Of a stretch of 64,000 nt of DNA, positions 46,631-58,600 are shown one piece after another (the stretch's first letter is position 1; each line of letters begins with the position of its first letter). Position numbers and translations under genes: made by a program. The stretch lies in NCBI GenBank assembly GCA_918807975.1, contig OU964925.1:5680798-5744797 (forward strand), in the 5' to 3' direction. The notes beneath the pieces were generated by a model. It searched no databases. It had not been told where the DNA came from and saw only the letters and a program-made list of their open reading frames with translations. The stretch comes from Aplidium turbinatum. Lineage: Eukaryota; Chordata; Ascidiacea; Aplousobranchia; Polyclinidae.

Positions 46631-49600
46631 CTGTGAAGAATCCAAGACATTTTCGCATTTCAAACGCAAAGTGGATCTGATATTGTTGTACCAGACCGAT
46701 ATTAAAGAATGGCTCGAAAACGGCAGCAGATTTCAGTGTGGTGAAAATATCCCTTGCAGTGCCTTAGTGCCAGAAAGTTTTAAGTAATTAAATCCCATTA
46801 TCAAATGATATACAAGCCAGGATAGCCCAGCTATTAATAAAAGTTTCCTCTTTGAAATATGAATCAAGTCATTGCCTATGCTCAAGTCTCGTCATTGCAC
46901 ATGAGAAGGAAATTGTATTCCGAAAGCTAGTGCAAACCGCAAACTCGAATTCTCAAAATATGAATCAAGTTTTTCCTCTTGCACACTTACGCTCAAAGTT
47001 CTGCGGTTTGTCCTTGACGTTGTACAGATGGTAACCATATCGGAATACGGAAGCACCTTCGCGGGATACTTCTGCTATCAAGCCGTAAGACCTCATGCGC
47101 TGAGAAAAAAAACAAGCAACTATTCACAGAGCTATCGTTGTGGAATGTAAGACGACACCAGTTTATCTGTAACACCGGTAGAAATAGATCAGTAAAATAC
47201 TATATCGTTCCTTATCATCAAAACATGAAGCTTTGAAACCAAGAGTTTACTAAGGTTCGAAGTGGCAGCTACCAACTTGTCGTAAATATGAGTAACCGAC
47301 AGACAGCGTATCGGGAGACTTAAGTTTATCTTTGACACGCATGACGTATTTCGTCGGAAAACACTGCAATTAAGAGACTGTGGCGAATTAAGCTCATCAG
47401 TACATGCACGCAATAATATTCTACCAGTCCATGTGACTCAAATATTAAAACTATCTGCACTGGACAGTATTAGACAAGAGCAAGCATTATAATTGTTTAA
47501 AGACAAATCAACGAGTTTAGTTCAAATCCACTTAACAACTACCGATTGCACCAATTGCTTTCAAACCAGTAACCAAGCGCCCACCTCGAAATGAGCACAC
47601 GCCTCCTTGATGGTCATCACCTCCTCAATGTTGTCGATGGCCCAGTGGACAGCCTCGAGACTGATGAAGGTGTACTTGGGAAGACCGGTTTGCTCAGGGA
47701 AGAAACTCAAGCCCGATCTAAAGCGACCCGATTAGAGTTTCATGAACAAGCGTTTACTGCAAGCATCATCCTTAACGCAACACGCTATGTGTCATAAACA
47801 CCCTGACAACCGGAGGTATTGGTTTACTGAAAATGAATCTTTAAGTGAGAAAGACACTACAGACACTTACTCATTGCAGCTTCGCATACGCGCAGAGGTC
47901 TTGAATCACTGACATAGTCTTGACGACCACAATTATTGGTTTGAAGTGTCCGTTAGTTAAAGTGTTGTTGTCTGTGAACTACTCCGCGCTGGAGTAGAAC
48001 TGTGAACTACCGAACTGCGAACTACTTAGCGCCAGTGAATGGAGACATGCAGAGCTGTCTTGCAATGCGTTGCTGAAGCGCACACTCAAAGAGTCCAACA
48101 ATCGTTCTGTCTTCCATAGAGACCAATGTTTGGCGGTTGAGGTATGGAGAACACATTCCGACAGGCTTTGCGAACAAAGCTTTAACATGATCAGGTGATG
48201 CGGGTTCATGTCTCAGCGAGTGCAGCCGAGAAACGGAGAACAAGGGATTCTCACTTGAAGGATTTCGCAAATGACATACTTTTCCAGACAACATCACTTT
48301 CTGGAAAAGTAGCAAAGCTGATATGAAAGGTTCGCAAAGAGAGGCTCTATGCTTACGGGATTGAAACCTAGGTTCATGTTCTCGGCGGAAACGGGCGCCT
48401 GTGCAACCAACTTACTGCAAGTTCTTCATGGCGGTTATGATCTCAGACATCTCAGAGTTGGTTGACAGATGACAGGCCTCGGATGAGGGGGAAGCACCGG
48501 TTCCAACGATATCCTTTGTAGACTGTAAAACAACGTTAAGTTACGTGTTTCCTTGCGTGGTATGACACTGTGACTAAATATGGGTTTGCATAAATTTCTA
48601 AAATCGATCTAGTGTGGCCATCACGCATGTTTCAGCCATGGTTTAAAGTGAAGCTCAATCGCTTGCAAACTGGGGTGGGCCGCTTCAATATCAAATATTC
48701 CATGTCACCATCTTGTGCATGTGGCTTAGATATTCAGACTGCACACCACATTATCTACCAACGTCCTGTATACCGACCCAAGGATAGATATGTGGACCTA
48801 ACAACGCTCGATGAATACACAATGCATTGGCTGCTGCACCTGGATATAACAACGTGACCTGCGGCGGCCTCAAACACGAGAAGTAGAAGCCAACTACAGG
48901 TAATTCAACTTCAATGTTAATCCAAAAATAAAGTTACTTTTGAATTCGATGTCTCAGTTTGATATTAAAGAGCGTTTAAGTTTGAAGATCACATTTACCT
49001 TTATAGGAACAGGCTGCGCATCCACTCCATGCATGAGACTCCCGCTGAAGAAAGCAGGAGGAGTGTCCGTAATGGAGCGAACAGGAGTTGATCTTTCGCT
49101 GGTGGGAGTACTGGAAGTTGGTCGGATTGGAGGAGTGGGAGTGGCTTGGTTGGAGCCGTGCACGCAAGATGAAGAGGAAACCGAATATGATTTGGAAAGG
49201 TTCCCAGAGAAACTTGCAAACGACTTCTAGAGCATGAGGGAGTGCGCCATATTATTATCAACACATCAAGCCTACAAAAGTCCATCAAACAATCGTAGTA
49301 AGTTTACTATTGAATTTACATGAGAATCAAAAACCATCTTATGGTTGAGTGTCTCTGAAAACGTTAAACTGGTAGAATAACGAAAATACAGTGCGTTAGT
49401 TACGTTTCTTTACGGTCTGAAAACAATAAAAGAGTCACAGAATAATGGGTGCATTGATACGCGTCAGGTGTTTAACCAACCCAGGATTTTCTTGAGTTTT
49501 GATCTTTTCTCTTGAATTTGTTGAGATGCTCAAGAAATCGAACAAAACCTTCCGTCAAAGCAGCACATTCGCCGTTTTCTAAACACGTTTCATGCGACCT

Positions 49601-52600
49601 GTCAGAAACGTAAGTTTCAATCACTACACAATAAATATTTCTTTAAAAACAATATATGGTATGTATTGCCTTCAGTGCTTTCATTCCAGATTCGATCTTA
49701 TAGATAACACAACCAACTTTAATCTTTCAAATCACATCTTATTTGACCTTTCTATCCGACTGACCATGGTTACATAAACAAATAAGGAATCACCTGCATG
49801 AAAGAAAAAAGCAGCAACAAAGTAGTAACCTGTATTTCTTGCATTGAAAACCACGAAACAAACAGGACTGCTTCTTGAAAGGGAATAAATATCCCTTTCC
49901 TTGGTCTACAGCAGAGATCACCAACTGGCGGCCCGCGGGTCGCATGCGACCCGCCACGCTGTTATGTGCGGCCCGCGGAAGCTATCAGCGTACAAGCATA
50001 ACTAAAATTACTTTTCTTGAGGAATTACAGAGCATGAATGTATAAAATACTTTCCGGGAAGCATATTTTCGCTTCGCATACGATTCCACCGACCGACCAA
50101 TCAGATTGTAGTTCTAGGTGGGGGTCGCTTAAAGTCATTGCAATGCGATGTCCAGCCACACTGTCCCAGTGGTTGATTAAAACGTCTGTTTTCGAATTTC
50201 GAAATTGTCTGTGAGCACAGGGTTGCTTATTTTAAATTTGTAAATGTCATGTAAAGACTAGTGTGCATTTCACCGTTATTGTGTTTCACGAGCAGTGTTC
50301 CCTTTATGCAAGTTTTTGTTGGAAAAATAGGTCGGTGTGCCAACTCAATTGCAATAAATTGGCAAAATATTATATATATAAATTTAAAGATTTTTGCTGG
50401 TTGTATTATGAAAATATTCAGGCTAGCTTAGTACTGCAAAATGTCGTTAATCGACAATTCTTGCCATGCTGATAAGCATCGCAAGTGACAGTTGTCTAAT
50501 ATAATCAAGGAAAGACGGTTTAATAGGCTCTCTCAAAAAAGATGAAAAACCAACTCATTGCTTTTTAGAGGGAACGAACTTTTTAGATCATAAGTTACGA
50601 TAGAAACGTTTTTTTCGGTGATTTCCACAAGCGTTTGTTTCATGGTGCCTGTTTTTTTCTCCCTGTTATTGGAGCCTATTTTTTGCTGATATGTTTACAG
50701 GTCACTATTGTTGCCTGTATTGCGATGTGCCAAACATTTCCTTGTTTACTGAAACTGTTAATTGCAAGATATCTTTTGTGAAGCGAAGTGACGACACCAC
50801 TCTTGCTTGGCGATGAATATTCTGATGAAACCGCTCGTTTCGGTTTAAGTGCGCAAAATAAGTGGCCTCGTTTATCAGACATTGTTAAAGAAGTCAAAAG
50901 TGTAGTTAAAGGAGCTTGGCCTGGCAGTAGCGTTGTTCGACTAATTTTGTTGCTGCGGTATTCTAAGACAAATATTAACAACATGTAACGCTGGATACTG
51001 GGTACGTAATGCGCTCTTTTCTAGTATAAGAGTCAACCTACCTAAAATTTTATTAGTGCGGCCCGCCACAGCTCTCCTTAGTGCCAAAGTGGCCCGCATG
51101 CAAAAAAGGTTGGTGACCCCTGGTCTACAGTAAAACCTTCGATTCGACATAATATGACGTTTCGTAGACGTCACAATATGTTGATTTTCATACCGAACGT
51201 TCATTCATTAATGCCTATAACTGAAGCATGAAGAAAAAGTTCTATGAAACTATAGAAAATCAGCATTGAAGCGTTTCTATTACGTTGTAAAGAGTTGAAT
51301 AAAACACCAACCTGGTACAGCCACAGCCCTCGAATACGTCATAACGCTTCGCCTCCCGGTTGCCCTCGTTCGCTGCTTTGAGCTGTCGAAGTCGCTTGGC
51401 AGGGGCAGCCAACGTCACGAACTTCGTGCGCCAAGATTTCAATTGCTGCATGATGTGGTGGTGTAAGTGGTTGTAAGATATAAAAGTTAAGGTTTCGCTC
51501 ATGCTAGAAGTAGAACACTGCGACTGTGGTTTTTGAATTGCAATACAAAACAAAAATTCGTCGTCAAAAAATGTTAGTTTAAAAATAATTCTGCAGTATT
51601 TATTGTTGATAACGCCAAAAAAAGCAAAAAATATGAACTTAAAGCAAATATCAAGCAACTTACATTGATTTGAAAGTGGTTGTCGTCAGGGTCACACACG
51701 TAGATGTCAAGATGGTTCCAGTAATAATCTTCAACCTTCTCATGGGCGAATGACGTCATGGCGACTTGAAACTGGGCTCGCGTCTTGGGCCACAGCATGT
51801 AACTGTACTGCACTGTCACCGTAGCGGATGGGTGCCTTTTAAAACAACAACTGTTAGGATTTTTGTATAACTAATAACAAATAGAGCGAAGAGGTTGAGA
51901 GCAAGTAGAAAGACCAAAATACAAAAACTACACCCATGTTTAAAAAGCATTTTGGAAACTGTGGTGTTTCTATCTTCAATGCAGCATCTGATTTGAAGCC
52001 CTTAATGGGTTGATTCAATAGAACGTAGCCCAGAAGATGAAAACAATCCGGTACGTTAATTGAACGTGAATCTAGTTTTTGCATTACGAGCACCAGCACT
52101 CTGATAACATAATGTTGATGCAATCAAAGGCTTTGCTTGTCGACTTAAATGAAACGGGCAGTGTCCAAGGTATCTATCTCAGCAAAAGGTACTGAGCTGC
52201 TAAACCGACATCATAAAACCCCTAATAACGTGACTAAAATGAATTTGGGGCTCTCTACCTTAAAGTAAGAATTCTGTTTGTCGTTGCAACAAAGTATGTG
52301 ACAATAACAAAGTGTGTGACATGTGACAAAGAAAAAAATAATAAAAAGAATTATTGTATGAAAAGTGATTGGATATGACAAGCGATTCTTCACGAACAAC
52401 CAAAGCTCAAAACAAAAATAAATCGAAGACGGTACTTTGGTTTGAATATCTTGACGTCAATCTTGTCCTCGTCGGTAGACAGGCGGAGGATGTGGTACTG
52501 ACGACCGTGACTCAGCATATATACGTTAGACAACCCGTCATAGCTGTCCACAGTGCCGAATGCTGAACAAGTTTAATAATAACCAAGGTCAATGGTTCGT

Positions 52601-55600
52601 TCGTATCAAGCAGCTTCAAATGCTGGACAACAGTACGAAGTATCTTGATGATGATGATATGAAAAAGACCTTACTTTTTTAACAGGAGTTGCAATGTGCA
52701 CTCGATGAATTTCCACATTGACGTGTATTTCCGTGCCTAACAATTCCTTCTAAGGACAGGCCGGTTATTTTGAGTTTTATTCAAATAGGAGTGGTAGAAA
52801 TTTCAGGAAATTCTCTGTCATAAGACAACTTGTATGCACCCGAGGTACGGTCAACCAGTAAGACTTGCATTTCTCTACCATGATAAGAAAAGGAGAAACC
52901 GCATTGTTCAAAGAAGACAACTTAGTGTCAAATATGTTTTCATTTCACTGGTGTCAATGATTGGGGTTATGATAAAAATAAATGTCATATATCCACTTTA
53001 GTAACATATGAATAAAACACGTCAACCAGCGCATGTTTTCTGAACACATCAAGTTTGATAAGTTTTGAGATTCTTTCTCAATGCAGAAAGCAACGTTTGC
53101 ACAAATTCACAAAAGTGTTTTCCAACCAACTTCATTGAAACTTACACGAGGTGAAGAAGGGGCTTGAACCTGCTGCAAAAGAACGGAATGATCCTTCGCT
53201 GGCGTTAGGGCTGGTGAGGGTGGCACAGCTGCTTGAACTGTCCGTGGTCCTCATTCTTTTGGAGAGCTTGATGATCTGAAAGCCATGGCAGAGACGTTGG
53301 TTGATAAGCTCTAGAAAGATCTCCATCGAACTTCGACCTTCCTTCTCGCTCGAATCGTGGCGCATTTTCGTTTGTTCGCCACTTATGTTCCTGGGTTAAA
53401 AAAGACGTAGAAAAACGTAATCTCAACGTAATACCAGATACAGCTTCATGCACCACAGGAAGTGTGAAAGGAAATAATTTAGTGTCAATGAAACGCAAAT
53501 AGCACATAGAAATTGTTTTAACCAGGGCTGTGGAATTGGGCGAGAAATACACGACTCCAAATCATCGGTTTATAACTGGATGACTCTGACTCCGGACGCA
53601 CCACAATACCCTCCGACTCCACAGCCCTGGTTTTAACAGGAAGCTCAACCTCACACACTGTTGATCGTCCGATTAAAAACCGTCCTCATCCCTCTCCCAA
53701 CTGGCAAAATCCCGTCGATTTTGCATTGATTCAATGTCGGTAAACTATAAAAACCAAACAAGGCACACATACATAATATATCATCAGTATATAACAAAGT
53801 TCATAAAACAACGATACGATTGTTGCATTTGAGTAAGCAAAAGTACGGACCCTCCATCATTGCTGTAATTTATTTCGTCTGGAACGATGGTGTAGCCCTG
53901 CTCGGTACATCTGCTCTGCAGGTGGGCTTGCTGGGGGGAGTAGTCGGTAGTAATGGGAAGACAAGCGGGGCATTTCAGTGACTTCCAATCTAGCCCTGTA
54001 AAATTCAAATGGAAATGTTAAGATTAAGTTGTTGTGCTTGAAATAGGATAGTCAAAACTAGCAAGAAAGGTTGTAAGAAAAGCGTTTTAATAATTTCTTT
54101 AACAATCAAAATTTGTACTTTTGAACGGATTTCGAGACAATGTTACAGCAGTAAATTCTTAACAAGCATGACATGAAGTTTGTGACTCGATCGGAGTGAC
54201 ACTGACGCGCACAACTTCGCAAGATCTACAGATTAATAAAAAGCAAGCATGACAGATGAATCCATTTACATTACATTTGTATCAGATAGTTAAGGTTCAA
54301 CTAGGTAGCTAATATAGCAACTACTGTTAGACTTCATTGGATCTATTCACCGTGAGTTATGTGAAAGCTAACACGAAAAATGACATCTGTAATTTTTACA
54401 TGACGTAAAAATGACACGTTACTAGACAAGGATGCGACTCAGAAACGAAACGTTAGAATTTGTGGAAAAAAAAACCTTTCCAAAAAGCGGTGAAATAACA
54501 TGCCAAACTATCAATTTTTTTCCAAACTTATAATAGTCGGACCTCTGGATTTCTTGCATTGCATTAGAACAACAAACCGAACTGATCATGTGAGTGATAA
54601 CAGTGCAACATTTACTTGAATAATTACATTTTGACATATTTTTAGAAAAAATGTCCTTTATCTATGAAAAACTTAACGCGTTGCTTCCAATGGAAGAGTT
54701 TTACAATTGAATGCAATGCAGTCAGATCTTTTAATCCATTTATCAGAGATTCAATATAGACGTATAATGACTCTGGAAGGCCTATCTTTCAAAACACAAC
54801 TTACAACGCCTGTTCAGACAAGGCATCGGAGCTAGTCAGATCTCACATTCAATCTGTCAAACAAGTCCATTTACAAAGGTCTATCGCATTGCAAACAATG
54901 CAATAAAAGTGAAACAATTTTTGTCGAGAAAACTATTTGTTCTTGAAGTTTCAGTCAAATTTGCCGCAATTGTCCAAATTGCAAAAATAGCTGGCAAACT
55001 TTTGACTGCACTACCCGGTGGTTATAACACAGTGCACCAATGCGGAATACCTTTAAAAACTGCCTTAAAATTACGATTTGAACGTACGGAAGTCACCGTA
55101 TGAAACTACGAGTCAAAATCTGACATTTCAAATTGAAGCTACACATCCAAAACCTAACCAAATGTGCTGATATACTTTGTAAGGTGTCAAAATAATTTTA
55201 AGGGTACCTGCTAAGCTGACAACGGGGAAATTTTTTTTTTATATCCCAAAAACGTTCCATTTAGTTACCAGTCGGTTTGTTTGATGGGATCTTAATATTT
55301 TATCATGGAGATATCTGTGTGGTGGTTAACAATAACATGGTCGGCTGCGTAGCCGAGTGGTGAGAACGTCTGCACGACGTTCGAAAGGACATGGGTTCGA
55401 CACCGCTCCAGAGCACGCGGCTGCGTTTCGGCAAGACACTTAATGGCAGCCAAAATAAGGGGAGCAGCTGACCCGAAGACTATAATAAATGTCACTTCGC
55501 TGCTTCCTGTCGTCTGTTGTATCGCATCTGTGATCACAGTGTACTGTATGTTATCGCAATGGGCGCAAATAAAAACATGATTATTATTATTAAGTTTAAA

Positions 55601-58600
55601 CTGAGTCGCATCTTGATGGATGATCAACACAAACCGTGTTAGATACGAAGTCAGTTGAACAAATAAACAATAATTGAACACTGATATTTCACCAAGAAAT
55701 AAACCAAAAAATTTAAGTGATTTGGATCGATGAAAAAAAATCAGCTTTTGAGTGGCAAAGAATGAAAATCTTAACCACGTTGCATCAAGAAGCCACATAA
55801 GAGTGAAGCTAAAACAATCTCAGACCAAACAAATTGTTGAAGCAAAACAAAACGTGCCGGTGTAAGTTTCGGGTGTCCACTGGATGTCGCCCGCAATCCC
55901 CCACATCCAACTGAGCCCATAGCTCGATATTGGTTTGTCGCACCGGATGCCTGAGAATGACCAAAAAGTAGAAGAGGTTGAACCGATAAAGAGGAACACA
56001 CAATGAAAGGGTTTTGGAGTTAGGCAAGGTGGATAATAGCAAGCTCTAATACACAAGCACGATGGATATATACAAGCACCAACAGAGATGCGAGCTCACA
56101 CATCACCCACAACGTTGCAAGTTTCATCACAGGCTAGCGTTTACAAATCTGGTTAGGCAGCAATGTAATGAAGAATGTTAGTCCTGCTGCAAACTGTAAG
56201 ATAGCATCGGAAAGATTCTCTACAGTGTCCTACGCCCTTGCCAAGTTTATAAATTCTTCTAGTGTAAGTGTAATGTTCATATTTTTTTTGTCGAGTATCG
56301 TGAGTTTTGAGCTTTCGTGTTTCCAGGTTTTACAGCAAGCTCCACACCTTATCAGATGCATTTTCTTCGTTTCTATAAATTGCCTGCAATCTTCACTCTT
56401 CAGCCTTGTAGGTTGGTCAAGAGTCAACAACTGGGTAGCATTGATGCATACAAGTCCACTTAGAGGCATGTTTTCAAATTCAAGGATAAAGCAAATGCCA
56501 ATGGATTGTTGGGGGTTAGTGTGAGCATTCACTTCAAACACAACAAGATTTGTAAGCTTGGTTAAGTGCCACAGAAGAACGAGCATGCAATCACAGAAGC
56601 AAGGCACGGCGGTGCACTAATTACAAAATAAAGCAAACGTAAGAACAAACACCGATCACTTTAAGAATCATTGCCACACCACACAACACAACTACAACAC
56701 CCAGCAATAACTACAAGTTCTACAACGTAATGCAATCCCAGATAGCAAATCTCTCCTTATTTTCATTGATCATGCAGACTTGGAGTCAACGTAATAAGTG
56801 ATTTGCTGTTTAAATAGAAATAAACCGAGATATAGTCCGTTGATTTGATGGACAAGACATCGAACCATCTGGAACAATAAAACAAACCAAAAACTAATAA
56901 TAAAACGCCAACCTTTCGACGATGCGAAACCTTCAGCGGGACTCGGATCCATGAAACCAGCATTGCTGGCCGGCGTTCCCTTCAAGGAAGTATTGGAACC
57001 CACTGATGATGTCATATTTGTACAAGAGCTTTCATCAAAACTACCTTGGATGGTGTGTTGGGTGCTGAATCTAAATGATGCTGTTTATTAGGGAACGGTT
57101 ACGGATGAACGGGTTTATCTACGACACTTGTTGCATAAGGCCAAAACACAAGCGCATTAAGAAGTAAACAGAGTGTTTGAAAAAGTTGCAAGTAGTTTTT
57201 GAATATTGTGATTATTCAACTATTGGAATCTAAATTCATTCCAAACTTATTCTAGATTATAAGCGACTGGACATTGGAAAGAAATCATCCTGATCAAGTC
57301 GCAAAATCATCAGTCAATTGAAAACCAGCTGCGCTCCGTGCTGAAACGATTACAGTTGCTTCGCATAAGAAATTCGCATAACAAAATATCATATTAAACT
57401 CTCTGCTAACCCGACGCTGTAAGGTGATCCGACGTTGAGGTTAGAGTTGAAATGAGGCGACATCCCATCTACGGCAAGAGGAAGAGTCAATCCCGGATCC
57501 TCGTCAACGTGATCATCTTGTCGGGTGATCTTTGCTCTTGAAGGGAAGGAAGAAGAATTTCGGTGATGCAGCACAAGCGCTTCACCCTGGGGTCCTCTGG
57601 GGTAAGTGTGAACCCAACGTCTCCTGTTCGCCGTCAAAGGAGCAAACATGAGAGCAGGGTTGAATGGATTGAATAGAGCTCTTCTGGAGACAGAAGTGGT
57701 CTTCCGGACTTCCAGAAGAGCTGATCGGGATGTGGTTGCGCTTCCAATAACGGGGCGAACTTCAAGGTTTTCCTTCTAAAAATTAGTTAGTTTAACTTTT
57801 TTCTGGAAACTGTAATTTTTCTGAATTTTTTTTCAACAAGTTAACGTTGTTATAATGTTCATGCGACGCAATAAGCTATTTCTAACACAAATAATCAAAT
57901 ATACATTGTGAGAACTCAAAAAGCAAAACTGTTTCGTAAAAGTGCAACCAACTTAGCTTTCTGTATTAATTTTAAAGATGAAATCACAAGAGTACAACAC
58001 TCGATGCTCCGTGAATGCAGAATGGCTTTCTACAAAATAACAAGCTTTAGCTGTACCTGCTTTTGAGCAAGAAGTTTCTCGAAATGCCCGGCAGCTCCTA
58101 AGGAACTAGCCATTCCCTCCTGAGCTTTCATATGGCCGAGTGTGCCACAGAAGGGGATGTGGACAGGTCGGGTAGGACTGCGTTTAGCTTCTGAGGTAGA
58201 ATTCTAGAATAAAAATGTGGCTGTAGCAAAGTGGCAAAGTGGCTGTATGAGTCAGTTAAACCGTCAATCAGTAACAATAACGGACGATATGCGGTTGCTT
58301 GAAATTACAAGACATATTGTTAATGGTAACTGATAATTAAAAGACCCCCAAGGCGTGTTGAATCGATGATAGACATACTGTAAGTTAAAAAAAAAACTAC
58401 AAACGTTACTACAATTAAGAAAGGCAAGATCACAACAGAAACAGACGAACTCTTGGCATTTAAAATCGAGCAATCCACTTCAAGGGGACAGCTTCCCTAC
58501 CTACTAGACATAGTGCATGCAACAACATTTCAACCAGACAACCACAGACGAAAGGTTTAAACTGTCAACACCGGTGACTGCATCTGTGTTAGCTGACGAA

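Larger units (their letters stand above)
53996..56912 (-). other. Large DEPDC5 intron (between exons 5 and 6)
   Basis: At 2.9 kb this is the longest complete intron of the gene. It contains SINE C, one PAL copy and an unrecognised open frame (56230-56607), listed separately. The remainder is AT-rich with no further structure seen. Confidence 0.7.

Noticed and set aside
49001-49288. 95-codon open frame over DEPDC5 exon 12
   Set aside because: The phase from exon 11 and the PAFFSGSLMHG match select the alternative frame.
53205-53552. 115-codon open frame on the - strand overlapping DEPDC5 exon 7
   Set aside because: The other frame carries the conserved INQRLCHGFQII segment and fits the phases of both neighbours.
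55342-55412. Possible functional tRNA gene
   Set aside because: The boxes are good, but the acceptor stem does not close and the sequence continues into a SINE body with an ATT tail.
55292-55798. 168-codon open frame on the - strand
   Set aside because: It overlaps SINE C in antisense and its sequence follows the repeat; no domain or splice context.
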